From NCBI RefSeq assembly GCF_052857255.1, contig NC_135505.1:22492269-22556268 (forward strand): a DNA stretch of 64,000 nt, written 5' to 3'. This DNA is from Amblyomma americanum (taxonomy: Eukaryota > Arthropoda > Arachnida > Ixodida > Ixodidae). How positions within the stretch are numbered: position 1 is the stretch's first letter; every line of letters starts with the position of its first letter. The notes beneath the pieces are model-generated. The model made no database searches. It saw only the letters and a list, made by a program, of their open reading frames with translations, and was not told where the DNA came from. The translations under genes and the position numbers were made by a program. Below are positions 20,767-31,537 of this stretch, in pieces.

Positions 20767-22849
20767 TTAGGGGCTTCGACTTAAGCCATCGGCGTTACCG
20801 TTGAGACTCCCCTTTTTGTAACGCACCTCAAAGGAATATTGTTGCAAAGCGAGGCTCCAGCGCAGGAGGCGGCCATTTTTGGGAGAGATGTTCTGCAGCC
20901 ATTGGAGAGGGCAGTGATCCGTCTCAATGATAAACCTCGAGCCGGCTAGGTAGCATGACAATTTCTGAACGGCCCACACGAGACACGCACACTCTTTCTC
21001 GGTGGCGCTGTACGCCTGCTCACGACAGGTCAGCTTACGACTAGCATACAGGACGGGGTGTTCCACTTCTCCATTGTCCCTTTGGCACAGTACAACGCCC
21101 ATGCCTCGCTCACTAGCATCGCACTGAACAACGAACCCTTTGGTATAGTCTGGCGATCGTAGCACAGGCTGGCTTGTTAGTGGCGCTCTTTAGGGCGCTA
21201 AAAGCTCTCTCCTTTGTCTCGCTCCAGACGACTGTTTGGGGCTCTGTTTTTCTTAGAGCATCCGTCAGGGGAGCCGCGATATCGGAGTACCTGGGGATGT
21301 ACCTCTGATAGTAGCCGGCGACACCCAAGAACGACCGAATATCGGTCTTCGTGCGCGTTTGCGGGAAGTCTCGCACAGCGGCCACCTTTATTTCAGAGGG
21401 GCGGCGACGACCCTGTCCAATCACGTGACCGAGGTAGACAACCTCGGCCTGTGCTAATTGGCACTTGGGAGCCTTGACTGTCAAGCCCGCTTCGCGCAGG
21501 CGGGTTAGCACTGCCCGCAAGTGTGCCATATGCTCAGACCAGGATGCGGAGAATATCGCTACGTCGTCTAAATACGGTAAAGCAAATTTCTTCCTGTCCC
21601 CGCAACACTTTGTCCATGAGGCTTGAAAAGCAGTATGGCGCGTTCTTCAAAACCAAAACTCAAAACTTTAGGACGGAATGTTCCCATTGGTGAAATGAAC
21701 GCCGCATACCTACTAGCCTCCTCTGTAAGTGGAACCTGCCAATAACCCCTGACAAGATCTAGGGTGGAAATAAACTGAGCGCTACTAACTTTCTCAAGGC
21801 GCTCCTCGATGTTAGGGATCGGATAAATTTGATCCTTAGTGATAGAATTAAGCCTGCGGTAGTCGACGCAAGGACGAGGTTCCTTGCCCGGTACCTCAAC
21901 TAAAATCAAAGGGGGAGGTATAATCACTCTCACCCGCCTCAATAACACCGAGCTGTAGCATTTTCTTTACCTCAGCCTCCATAATATCGCGCTGGCGGGG
22001 TGACACCCGTACGCCTTGGATCGTACTGGCTCTGGCGAGGTAAGTTCTATATCATGAGTAAGGACAGAAGTCCTACCAGGCCTCTCAGAGAACTGACCTT
22101 GAAACTCTTGTAAGAGTTGGTGTAGTTCGGTTTTCTGCTCAGGCGACAGCGGTGCTTTAATGATTAGGTCACTAATGACCTGATCAGTGTCTTCCCTGTT
22201 CGTCACTGAGCCAAGTCCCGGAAGCTCGATCGGAAGCTCTTCTAACTTTCCCGTGTCGGGCATTTCCTCTCCTGTACCTAGTGCCTTCAACGCTACAGGC
22301 TCAATTTTATCCAGTTCGGACGTGCTCTGGATATCAGCTTGCTGCGCCTCCGACCCTTTTTCATTGTTTTCAATTTTATCCAGTTCTGACGTGCTCTGGA
22401 TATCAGCTTGCTGCGCCTCCGACCCTTTTTCATTGTTTGACAACGTCGGCCCCTCAACTACCGCCTTTGCAGCGAGCTCCCGAAACTCCTGATCTGGTTA
22501 AGGCCTGAACGCTAGCCTCACCAAACAAAAGACCCTTCTCGCGCAGGAGGTGATCGGACCGGTTCGAAAATAGGTACGGGTACTGGGGGGGCAGCATAGA
22601 TGACACTGCTGCCTCCGTCTCAATTGCTCCGAAAGGTTCCTTCAATGAGCACTTTTGCTACGGGCAGACACACGCTGTGAGCTTCCACGGCTTGCTTGAT
22701 CCATGCGCACTCGCCCGTGAACATATCGGGTTCTACGTAAGAGGGGTGAACTACATCCATTGTACGCTGCGGAATCACGAAGCACTCGGCACTCTTTCCC
22801 GTTCACGAGGAAGTCTCGCATGTAAGGCTCGAGAAGCTTCATGTTCTCG
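20767..22849 (-). pseudogene. pol: Frame-broken pol (protease, RT, RNase H) of nested Gypsy
   Basis: Read on the minus strand, several adjoining open frames carry one pol in order. They are a protease region (22642-22850 area), an acidic linker with a 23-residue tandem duplication, the RT palm start with a PRPCVDYRRLN-type motif (21568-21948), the YLDD motif in another frame near 21570, the RT thumb plus start of the connection (21113-21529), and RNase H with a QCDASERGMG motif (20767-21165). Each junction is a small frame break, two of them at short homopolymers near 21590 and 21655. Integrase is missing. Single-base breaks in an element whose LTRs are almost identical could be assembly errors. 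The missing integrase cannot be explained that way. Confidence 0.8.
22302..22439 (-). repeat. 69-bp tandem duplication inside nested pol
   Basis: Two 69-base units start at 22302 and 22371 with only a few differences. They encode two in-frame copies of a 23-residue acidic segment (pattern NNEKGSEAQQADIQSTSEL) between protease and reverse transcriptase. Confidence 0.85.
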
Positions 22850-24079
22850 TCAGTGCTGCATAATGACAAAAAAAACGACTTTTGTTTTTGTTTCTGGACA
22901 CTGCGCCGAAAAGTGACCCGGCTTCTGGCACGTATAACACACGCGCGCTTGCCCCGCCTCGAACCGCTTTCTGCGTTCGGCTTCGGCTGCCGCCGTCTCC
23001 TTACGTTCGGTCGGACTGCTTTCACTCGCATCCGCACTACGCGTGTCCCCCCTTGCTCTCATGGGTGTGAACTTCGGCCTCTCAGACTTGGAGCCAAATT
23101 CACCCTTTTGACCGTCCTTAGCTCCGCGAGCCCGACGCGTCACAAACTCCTCGGCTAGCTCGGCGGCTTTAGCCACTGTACTAACGTCTGGCCTATCCAA
23201 GACCCAGTACCGCACGTTCTCAGGTAACCGACTATAAAACTGTTCCAGCCCGAAACACTGCAGAATTTTCTCGTGGTCACCAAACGCTTTCTCTTCTTTG
23301 AGCCACTCCTGCATGTTTGACATAAGCCTGTAGGCAAACTCTGTATATGACTCATTTCTGCCTTTTTCATTTTCCCGAAACTTCCGACGGAACGCCTCCG
23401 CTGACAGCCTGTACTTTTTTAGCAGACTCGATTTCACTTGGTCGAAATCCTCTGCCTCCTCTCTCTTCAAGCGAGCGACTACGTCGGCCGCCTCGCCGGG
23501 TAACAAAGTGAGCAAGCGCTGTGGCCACGTTTCCCGAGAGAACCCCTGCTTCTCGCACGTTCGCTCAAAGTTAACCAGGAACAAACCAATGTCCTCTCCA
23601 AGCTTAAACGGCCGCATCAGGTCAGTCATTTTGAACGATACCCGTTCTCCTGCACCGTGTGCCTGACTTCCATTACGAGCGCGTTCCATCTCTACCTCGA
23701 GACGCTTCATTTCTAAAGCGTGGTCGCGCTCTTCTTTCTCTTTTTGCTCTTTACGTTCGCGCTCCTCTTTCTCTTTTTGTTCTTTCCGTTCGCGCTCCTC
23801 TTTCTCTTTTTGTTCTTTACGTTCGCGCTCGTCTTTCTCTTTTTGTTCTTTACGTTCGCGCTCCTCTTTCTCTTTTTGTTCTTTACGTTCGCGCTCCTCT
23901 TTCTCTTTTTGTTCCCTCTCCTCAATGGTCTCAAGGCATTCCGACAGCTCGTCATCCTCAGCCTCCAACTCAAGAATCGCCCTTAGCAGTTCTGGTTTTC
24001 TGAGTTTGTCTGAGACATCAAGACCCAACTCTCTTGCAAGCTCCAGCAATTTCGGTTTGCGCAACGACTTCAAATCCAT
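22850..24079 (-). CDS. gag: Gag of nested Gypsy element
   Basis: 409 residues from an ATG at 24079. The N-terminus (residues 1-45) is helical with an L/E-rich pattern. Then comes a highly charged E/K/R repeat (about residues 55-118) made of 11-residue units of the type RERKEQKEKEE, surely a long helix. After this is the helical Gag core with FLVNFERTCEKQGFSRETWPQRLLTLLPGEAADVV-type sequence. Last is a CCHC knuckle CYTCQKPGHFSAQC about 20 residues before the stop. The frame leaves just after the knuckle at a T8 run (minus strand), and the protease continues in another frame. This could be a shift site or a one-base run error. The first exon-like ATG has no upstream competitor in frame. Confidence 0.88.
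   Translation of the reverse strand: MDLKSLRKPKLLELARELGLDVSDKLRKPELLRAILELEAEDDELSECLETIEEREQKEKEERERKEQKEKEERERKEQKEKDERERKEQKEKEERERKEQKEKEERERKEQKEKEERDHALEMKRLEVEMERARNGSQAHGAGERVSFKMTDLMRPFKLGEDIGLFLVNFERTCEKQGFSRETWPQRLLTLLPGEAADVVARLKREEAEDFDQVKSSLLKKYRLSAEAFRRKFRENEKGRNESYTEFAYRLMSNMQEWLKEEKAFGDHEKILQCFGLEQFYSRLPENVRYWVLDRPDVSTVAKAAELAEEFVTRRARGAKDGQKGEFGSKSERPKFTPMRARGDTRSADASESSPTERKETAAAEAERRKRFEAGQARVCYTCQKPGHFSAQCPETKTKVVFFVIMQH
23727..23916 (-). repeat. 33-bp tandem repeat in nested gag
   Basis: About 5.7 copies of a 33-base unit (plus-strand core CTTTCTCTTTTTGTTCTTTA), in frame, giving the charged 11-residue Gag repeat. Copies differ by single bases, and one unit has a D for E change. 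Confidence 0.9.
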
Positions 24080-24374
24080 GGCTGCTCCGAATGCTGCTTT
24101 CTCTACTGCCTACTATTGTCTTGCCGCAAACTAACCCGGCAGCAACGACAACCACAATTACCAGCTCTGTTTCTGACACTAACAAAAGCCTGGCAAAACT
24201 CAGAAGAAGAAAGTCCCGCACTCACCAAACCTCGCAGCCACGAATTCAGCACAGTCGTTCCGCTGCAGGCAACCAGTCATCACACAGGGCTCGTTGCACT
24301 GCTCCCGGATGGTCGTTGTGCTGCTCAGCATACAGTTGACCGCATATCTTCGCTGCTGGCCTCCGTTGTCGGGA

Positions 24375-24392
24375 TCTCACCGCTGGCAACCA
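24375..24392 (-). promoter_or_regulatory. Primer binding site of nested Gypsy
   Basis: On the minus strand TGGTTGCCAGCGGTGAGA begins two bases after the 5' LTR, where a primer site should lie. I could not match it to a particular tRNA from memory. Confidence 0.55.
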
Positions 24393-24394
24393 GT

Positions 24395-24947
24395 TGTTGC
24401 AAAAGGGTTGCAAGCCCCAAGGGTAGCGTTGGCCTGGCGGCCTGGGGCAAAGCTGGAAACATCCGAAGGTCCCGGCAAAGGATGAGTCGACTGGCAACAG
24501 AACAACTTGTTTATTCTGGCATCGCAAAAGAGCAGCCGGTCAGGGCGACCACGTTACTCGAAGGAAGGAATCGAAGTCTCTCTCGCGTCCGGCGCAGCTG
24601 TCTTTTTTTATACCCTCGGAGTCGAGGGCAAGAGGGAACGGCTTGGGAAGAGTCATCCGATACGGCGACGCTTGAACATGTTCAGGCGTGACGGGCGCGT
24701 CCGCCAGGCCGGCGCCGGTCAGACCTCCTCGCCTCCCAGTTGAGGAGCTCCTCTCCCCGGCTGCCGCGCTTTGACAAGCGTGGGCAAAACAAGCACACAC
24801 ACACACACGCACGCACGACGACACGTGGCACTGAAACATGCCTGGACGCGCTTGGCGGGAGGCGTCGCGGCGGCGATGAACGAAGCCGTGGCGTCCGTTG
24901 CATCCGCGCCGGCTATACCGCGCGTCGTAGGTAGGCGAGACGTAACA
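24395..24947 (-). repeat. 5' LTR of nested Gypsy element
   Basis: 553 bp, the 5' copy for the minus-strand element, matching 19734-20286 at the same length. Confidence 0.9.
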
Positions 24948-25087
24948 GGAGGCATTGGTGTTGTGCAGTGGTGTTGAGTGCAGCGAAAAGTGTTTTGTCG
25001 GACGCACTGTGCGAGGCGATTCAGAAAGACAAGGGGAGCTGCAGGGACTCAAATGTTCGGAGAACATTCTTCTGGAGGGTGAGCGAG
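24948..25087 (+). other. 3' untranslated region of outer Gypsy, right part, with polypurine tract
   Basis: This continues the outer element after the nested insertion. It ends in the purine-rich TGGAGGGTGAGCGAG (25073-25087) directly before the 3' LTR, the expected place of the plus-strand primer tract. Confidence 0.75.
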
Positions 25088-26373
25088 TGTGACATTCCTT
25101 GTGTGCTACGAGGTACATTGTTCGACGGCGCGGCGTAGACGGAAACCCAGGTATTTCTTTGTGTGTGCTACGAGGATCCACGTTCGACGGCGCGGCGTAG
25201 ACGAAGGGACCCGCCGCCGTGACAGCGGCATCATCAATTACCCAGCCATGCACTTTGAGTGACGACCAGAACAACCGGACCCGCCGCCGCCGCCGCGGGG
25301 AAACAGGCTTTATCCTCCCCAATTTCCGGGCACATTCCAGGACAAGGGAGTTGTCAGCGGGCCAGAGCGCGCCGTACCACAGCCGACGCTATGCGCTACC
25401 GCGAAGACAACATTCTTTCCCTCCTTCCCCTTTCGACGTGGGCTATCGCCGGGAAGGCACCCACAGCTTCCCGCCGTGCCTCGTGAACAAAAGGCATTCC
25501 CAGAAGGGCCGTGACGGACACCTGTCATGGCGGACAGGCAGTACTCGCCAAGAATGTGGAAAGACAGGCGCTAGTGAATTAGCTCCGAAGAGAGAGCCTG
25601 TGTATACTCTCACTTGAGAGAGAGTGGTGGCGTTTTTGTTGTTTATTTAGTTTGTATTGTTAACAGACTCTGGGTTCGAGGCTAAGCCCAACCCAAGGGG
25701 TGGTCCCCATCTCGCATGTTATTTTGGATTGGAGAATTGATGCTTTGGGCGGGCCACTGGAAATGACCGCCCTTAGTCCTTTGTTAATCAAGTGCTTAAA
25801 AGCACATGTAAACGGATGCAGTCCAGTCTGAGCTGGGGCTCCATGCTTAGCATGTAATGTGATGCTACTTAGGCACTAACCTGCCCGGTCGATGAGTAAA
25901 GTAGTGCAAAGTTTGTTCTTTTGTAAATTCAGTTCTGCTTTTTCCAGTTTAACTCTCTGTATATGTATATTGTAAAATTATGCTCTGCTGTCATCATCTA
26001 CAAGCTCGCCTCCTGTTCATCTTCCAAGCCGAACGACACTAGAGGAAGGGTTTGTGAACCATCCTCGAAGAAACGGACGACTATTGAAATTCTACTGCAA
26101 CGCACGCTCAGGACGACATCGTTCGCCAAGAGGGCCTTCAGCGCCGAAGCCCGACGGCGTGCAGCTTCTGCCAGCAACCGCTCGAGCCCAACTCCGGAGC
26201 CACTCCATCGCCCCCATGAAGTCGTCGGCACGTAAGCTCGGACGCCCCAGCCTCTGATGTATAACCTTAATCATGTGTAATTATTGAATATACCTGTTTG
26301 TTTAAACTGAGCCATACGGTGTCTCTTTGCCTCTCCGTCCCGTGTGGACCTGCGCATTATGGGGGTCATCACA
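25088..26373 (+). repeat. 3' LTR of outer Gypsy element
   Basis: 1286 bp, matching the 5' LTR apart from the single difference I found (26265). The duplicated U3 block is at 25101-25140 and 25163-25202. It is followed by the target duplication GTTT. Confidence 0.93.
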
Positions 26374-26377
26374 GTTT

Positions 26378-28597
26378 GGCGTCCCGTAGCGGAAGTGACC
26401 GGATGGGTCGCGGGGTCAGGCGTGCTGGTCCATCCGGCTCTGCTGTACGTGTTGCCGCCGTGCGCCTAACGGCGGCGCGGGGATTGGTATACATGTATAC
26501 CACGTGCATGGCGCAGCCCGCGACCACAACCATGCAAGGCAGCCTCCAGTCTGGCCTCACTGTGGTGAGCAGAGAATGGTGCGTAGTCGGTTCCTTATGT
26601 GCTGCGGAGTAGTGGTTTGCGCGCTCGGGCATATATATCGGAGTACACGTGCGCCGTGGTGAACGCAGAGCACGGGTCAGTGAACCGACGTGTGCGGCGA
26701 TCTTCCATTCAGCACATTGCTGTGGCCTGCCAAGTGTTAGACGGACGTGTTTTTTTTTCTCTCTCTTGTGTCCATCGTGGCGGTTGAGCTCGTTTACGGC
26801 GCCAGACGTTGCTTCTCGAGAGAGGCGTTCGTTGCACGGACGGAAGCATGCTGCGCCAGACCACGTCATGCGTGCCTTTGCTACCGTTGTGTTTTGGCCC
26901 CGGCCGATGGAGGTGTTTGGAGGGCGTGGAATTAATGCGTTCGTAGCGGGAAGGAAAGTTTCCCCACGCAGTCTAGGAGCCCGTGTGATGCCGCCGAGCG
27001 GAATCAGCGTCAGGCCGCAGGTTCGTTGGTCCGCAAACGACGCGGCGCCATCGCTCATGCAACGCTGTATGTACGCGCGCCTCGGTGGCTCGTCTACGGA
27101 GGACGAGGAATCGAATACCGGCCACGATGGCCGCATTTCTATGGTGACGAAATGCACGAGACGCCACGCAAGTCCTGTGCGGTGTTATACTGTGCAGTGC
27201 TTAGGGTTAAGGGCCCCGTTCAGCGGCAACCCCGGCATCTCGTCTTCTTGTCGCGAAAAGCAAGTGGCTCAGCTGCCACCGGGGCCACGTGACCTTGTGA
27301 CGTCATCAGAACATGTACACCGTGGCGGCAGTTGGCAGTATCAATAATGGTTGGTCGCGAGATGTTGCTCGGGAAGAGCAACCTGGGGTCGCAACAGCCC
27401 CGTCGGTGGCATGCAGCACCTCCCGTCGCAGGGTGATGGAGCATCGCTTCATCTCTGGACCACTGCGCCAGGAGCGGTGTGAGGACTCCCGGGGGCCTGT
27501 GAATGTAGAGTCGGTAATGACCGCATGCAGAACTGTCGGCGAAGTGATACTCTAAGGGGACCCCAGGCCGCTGAAGCGAGCCATTAACGCTATCGCATCG
27601 CACCTTGAAGGCGGAGCTTTAGTATCCCTTTTTCTGTTTCGGCGCCGCGTTCGATGCGGCCGCAATGGCCAGGAGCCTTGGTCGCCCCGGCTGACGCGGC
27701 GGCCGAAACCCGAGGCGGCGCGCGTGACGGGGCAGACACTGGTGCGCGTTACTCCGCCAGGTCACGGGCCGATCCCTTGGCGCCCGTACTCGGCCGGCAT
27801 CGCAGGCACGCACGCCGCATCGATTGTGCGGGGGCGCCGCGGCCAGTCGATCGACATTCCGTCTCGACGCGTGCCAGCTCCCACTCCGCCCCATGTACCG
27901 GGCAGTCAAGTCGCTAATCGTCCGCCCTCGCAAAGGTAAGGCTCGCCCGAGGCGTATCCTCTCTGCCTTGCCGCGAAAGAGGGGGGCGGGGTCGACACAA
28001 CGCGTAGATCACCTTCGCATTTGCAGGCATGCCCGACTCGTTCCTCTGCCGCCGGTATAGTGCACAGACAAAACGGGTTCCCGCCTTCACTTGTCGACGA
28101 TCTGCTGGGCTTGCGACGGTTTCCTTCGTCGCTAGAGGCCTTGGTGGGTGCCGATGGTTCCAGCTTGGGCCCTCGTGCAGTGCAGCGATCATCCATCAGC
28201 TCCGCGCACTTCTATTTCAATTCACCTTTGTTTTTCAACATTTCACAATGTTGATGGTCTCCCAGGCAAAACGCTTTATAGGAACAGCTTGACGAGTCCT
28301 GGGAGCCGGCGGCAGGCAGCAGTGACAGCAGTACAAAAAATTCTATACAAAATATCTATTTGTATACCAAAAGAAACAGTTGCAATTTATCATAAATTTA
28401 CAAAAATAAGAGCAGAACTAAATGTATAAGAAGATATCAAGGCGTTACACAAAGGCTAGCGTCAACATACACACGATATCTCCCTCCTCAGACCGGAATC
28501 GTCCGTCCAGGCAGCTTTGTGCAACGCCATGACTGTCTTCCTGGCGTACAGTCATGGACAGATGTTCGTCGAACGCGAGTTCTCGGGGAAAAAAAAA
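26378..28597. other. GC-rich non-coding stretch
   Basis: I see no supported gene. Open frames (for example 26369-27157 minus, 262 codons) overlap others in several frames and have no domain. A possible old SINE lies at 27074-27230. A TATATAT lies near 26632 without a following exon that I can recognise. Confidence 0.4.
27074..27230 (+). mobile_element. Possible diverged tRNA-headed SINE
   Basis: CTCGGTGGCTCGTCTACGG followed by GAATCGAATACCGGCC and a C-rich GGCCGCATTTCTATGGTGAC region resembles the head and early body of the SINEs elsewhere in the window, with many substitutions. No target duplication was found. Confidence 0.35.
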
Positions 28598-28639
28598 AAA
28601 AACTGCGCCCCTTATCGTTACCCACTCGGCCCGCTTGCT

Positions 28640-28835
28640 ATGCTATGTCAGTGCACGTTAAAGATCCCCAAGTGGTCGAAGTTATTCCGGAGCCCTCCAC
28701 TACGGCACCTCTTTCTTCCTTCCTTTTTTATTTCACTCCCACCTATTACCCCGTACCTTACGGCGCGGTTCGGGTGTCCACTGAGATATGTGAGACTGTT
28801 AATGCGTCATTTCCTTTCCTCAAAAGCCAATTTTC
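28640..28835 (+). mobile_element. Second SINE family, 5'-truncated
   Basis: Plus-strand copy of the family seen at 6666 and 31538. It starts in the shared block GTCAGTGCACGTTAAAGATC, continues through TCCGGAGCCCTCCACTACGG and the C/T-rich stretch, and ends in a tail near TTTCCTTTCCTCAAAAGCCA. The tRNA-like head is missing. Confidence 0.75.
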
Positions 28836-30643
28836 CAATTTTTCGGCTATTCTTTCCAGCGGATGGAGGATGCATGCACCCTCTTTATTTCGGGGTTTTC
28901 ATTGAACTGCTTTTCCTGACCGCGTAGAAATATCTTTTTTTTTATTTTCGTAAGACCGATTCCAGTGAAAGTGTGCTCATCACAGTGCACCGGCCGGCCG
29001 CGGTGTGCGCAAGGAAAAGCTAGGGAGTCATTCATTCACTTGCAGCGCGTCGGCCGCCCTCGGCATTCCCGAAGCGAGGGATGGCAGGCCCTCTCAAGTC
29101 ACTCGTACGTTGATTGGCAGCACCGGACAGCCCAGGAACGAGTCCGCTCACTGAGCAAACATTCCTCGTGAGCGTGCGTCCGTTAGGTCGTTTTGGGCTA
29201 GTTGGACGGTTGGCTTTCCGTCGGCTAAAATCACACTAGTCGCCGATTACCGACGGGCAGAGCTCCGGCGTTGCCATATTATGTATACTATACTGCCCGC
29301 ATGTCTACCCCTGTTGCCGCAGAATCGCACTCAGTGGAGGCTTTGCGTGAGAGCTCTTCATTTTGTGCGTATATCTCCGTTACCCGATCTCTGGCATGGA
29401 TATGGCGTATTGTCGAGCCGGTTGCCTTTCCGGAACCCCGCTTGATGGCTTGGTAAGTATACGTTTGACGTTTCTCCGATCCTGTCACCTTGGGAGATGT
29501 GTAAGCAAGGGAAAGCGTAGCTAGTTGCCTGTAGTGTTCCACTTCTTCGACGTCAGCTGTAGCTATTTCGGGAATTAATGTGATGTCAGAATTTCCCCAG
29601 GCCTGTCATATACGCTTCGGGTCATGAGGTGCAGTGTATGCACAGGGGTGCGTACGCTTTCCGCGCGTCCTTGAGCTGACTGCCATGCAGTTCCCCGGTC
29701 CTCTGCTGCCGCTTTTCCCCTCAGCTGTTGTTCCCTCGCTTGCACATGCCGGAGCGTCTTAATTCGGCGGCGGTGCGCCGTGGCTCTGCTGTGTGCCGTA
29801 CAAAATGGTGCAGGCTGCATTGTTGCTGGCGTCACGACGTCGTTGGCGAATAGTGCACGAAGGATGTGCGCGGGAAACGAAGGGCCGTCAGTCGCCTGTC
29901 TGTTCATGCCCAGCCCGTTGTGCCATTGGCGGTGCGGGCTGCATGGGCAACGTTATTTTTCTTTCTTTTTTCTCTGCCCACACTAATGTATGTCTGTTCG
30001 TATACCCAAAAATTGTGTACGAAAGCATTTTTGAGCGGAAAAAAGTTCATGAGCACAACCTTTCCATACAGTGTAAGCTTTCACTATAACAATCAATGTG
30101 CGCAAAGATCTGGCTTCGGCAGCGTTGCATATTTTTTGCTACTAACGTTTTTTTTTTCTATCGCCAAAAGTGTTCACCGTTGGTTTTCTATGGTAGTCTT
30201 AACTGCTTAACACGAGCGATGGAAACGCGACAAAAGATCGATTTTGCTACATATCGGAAGGATGGACAGTTATCTTCACTATTGTCTTACAGTTTTTCAA
30301 TTTTCGAAATTTTCTCCATGAATGTTGGACGTGCAAAGAACGGAGGAGTGGCGCGAGGCAATGGGAACCGAGGCAGGCTGTGTATAATTATGTTCGCATG
30401 TGGTGCATACACCGAGACCGCGAGCAGAAACTTCGGCGCGATAGTTCGCTCCGATGGTTGGCGCCTTTCGCTTCTCTGCGCTTCCTCCATTTCAGCGTTG
30501 CCGTGCAGTGGTTTGACTCTGTCTTTAATCTCTCTGTTTTCTGCTAGTGGATCTTTGTAATTGCCCTGTGGGTATACAGGAGTCCATCCCGTAACGCTGC
30601 TCTCACGGCCACCTTGGGCCATTCCAAAAGACACAGCGCAAGA
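28836..30643. other. Non-coding stretch
   Basis: I see nothing that can be supported as a gene. Several T-rich runs occur (28936, 29950, 30146). Open frames on both strands are short or overlapping. Confidence 0.4.
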
Positions 30644-30836
30644 AGGAAGCGGCCCCTCAAAGGAGACCCTCCAGCCAGTGGCGTCGACCGATTATTGTGA
30701 CGCCGAGGTAAATTTGATTAAGCCGTGGTTATTCCCGCCGGTCCCCTCCGATTTCACGCTAGGAGGTCCAAGGGGATCGGTCCAGGAGGATGCGAAAATC
30801 GGCCTACGCCATTGGCTGTAAGGGGGTCCTTTGAGG
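30644..30836. mobile_element. Foldback MITE, copy 1
   Basis: The ends CCAGCCAGTGGCGTCGACCG and CGGCCTACGCCATTGGCTG are imperfect inverted repeats, preceded and followed by AAAGGAGACCC/GGGGGTCCTTT. The interior shares GATTAAGCC-GGTTA with copy 3 at 44130. No coding capacity. Confidence 0.7.
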
Positions 30837-30917
30837 TGCATTTGCCACTTCCTTCTTGAGTTGCGTCCGCCGATAGCCGGATGCAAGTGAAGAAAGAACT
30901 ATTAAAGCGGATATTCC

Positions 30918-31094
30918 CGGTCGAAGGACCCCCTTCCAGCCAACGGCGTCGGCCGATTCTCATGGTCCTACTAGAGTGACAATGCAGGGAGTGGCAGATG
31001 AAAGGGGACAGTAGCCTCCCTGTATTGTCACACTAGCAGTTTCATGAGAATCGGCCGACGCCACTGGCTGGAAGGGGGGGGGGTCCTTTGACCG
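30918..31094. mobile_element. Foldback MITE, copy 2
   Basis: Long inverted ends: GGTCGAAGGACCCCCTTCCA continuing into GGCGTCGGCCGATTCTCATG on the left and the near-perfect complement on the right (ends GTCCTTTGACC). The interior has GGGAGTGGCAGATGAA, also found in copy 3. Copies 1 and 2 lie about 80 bp apart. Confidence 0.75.
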
Positions 31095-31537
31095 AGAAAA
31101 GCCGCTTTGTTCTTTACCTGCATCCGACTATATACGTATAATGCGTGACACCGTGTGCCTTCAGCGGGGCATTGCGTGGGCGCGCTGTATGGCGGCAGAG
31201 AAGTCCACCGGGTCGCTCGGAGTAGCGACCACCGCGCAAGGGCTGCGCGCCATTGGGCACAAACCCACGCTGGGGCGCACGCCTGGGGAATGCGGAGGTG
31301 CGCGTGGGAGCCCGCTTCGCTGCGCCAGTGGCCTTGCCGCTCGTCCGCGCCGACACAGAGCGTGGGCGCCGTGACAGCTTCTGGTGCGCCAAGGACGCCC
31401 GTACGACACACACACTCGCCAGTGGCGCTAGTGGCGTGCAGACACCCGGGACAACAGCACCCAGTTGTTTTTCGCAGTAAAAGAATTGATTGTCTGGCTC
31501 ATGACGCATCAGCCATGTCCGCCAGCAAAGGACGCAT
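31095..31537. other. Non-coding stretch
   Basis: I see nothing supported. GC-rich overlapping frames, none with a domain. Confidence 0.35.

Larger units (their letters stand above)
19734..24947 (-). mobile_element. Nested Ty3/Gypsy element, integrase-less, opposite strand
   Basis: Two 553-bp LTRs (plus-strand ends TGTTGCAAAAGGG and GACGTAACA) bound a 4108-bp interior, with a perfect 4-bp duplication GGAG at 19730-19733 and 24948-24951. Coding is on the minus strand: gag, protease, reverse transcriptase and RNase H, then about 480 non-coding bases and the 3' LTR. No integrase zinc finger or DDE core is present, so the copy cannot be autonomous. The only LTR difference I found is 20228 C versus 24889 T. 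It must be younger than the outer element it interrupts. Confidence 0.9.
13106..26373 (+). mobile_element. Ty3/Gypsy LTR retrotransposon (outer), with nested insertion
   Basis: A complete element: 1286-bp LTRs at both ends beginning TGTGACATTCC and ending TCATCACA, flanked by a 4-bp target duplication GTTT (13102-13105 and 26374-26377). Internal order is primer site, gag, frameshift site, pol (protease, reverse transcriptase, RNase H, integrase), 3' untranslated region and a purine-rich tract. The domain order with integrase last is that of Ty3/Gypsy (Metaviridae). No envelope gene is present. A second Gypsy element of 5214 bp (plus 4-bp duplication) interrupts the 3' untranslated part. Without it the element is about 8.05 kb. 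I found only one base difference between the LTRs (14283 T, 26265 C), so insertion is recent. Confidence 0.93.

Noticed and set aside
24540..25322. 260-codon minus-strand open frame across the nested and outer LTRs
   Set aside because: It spans an LTR junction, a GGAG duplication and two unrelated elements, so it cannot be a gene. It is a chance frame.
26374..26395. A primer-site-like TGGCGTCCCGTAGCGG directly after the 3' LTR of the outer Gypsy element
   Set aside because: It could suggest that the right LTR is the 5' LTR of another element. But the two LTRs are a near-identical pair with matching GTTT flanks, and no coding follows. Most likely chance or an older LTR element as the target.
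26369..27157. 262-codon minus-strand open frame
   Set aside because: It begins within the LTR end, is rich in Arg/Pro/Ser, overlaps plus frames of similar length, and shows no domain.
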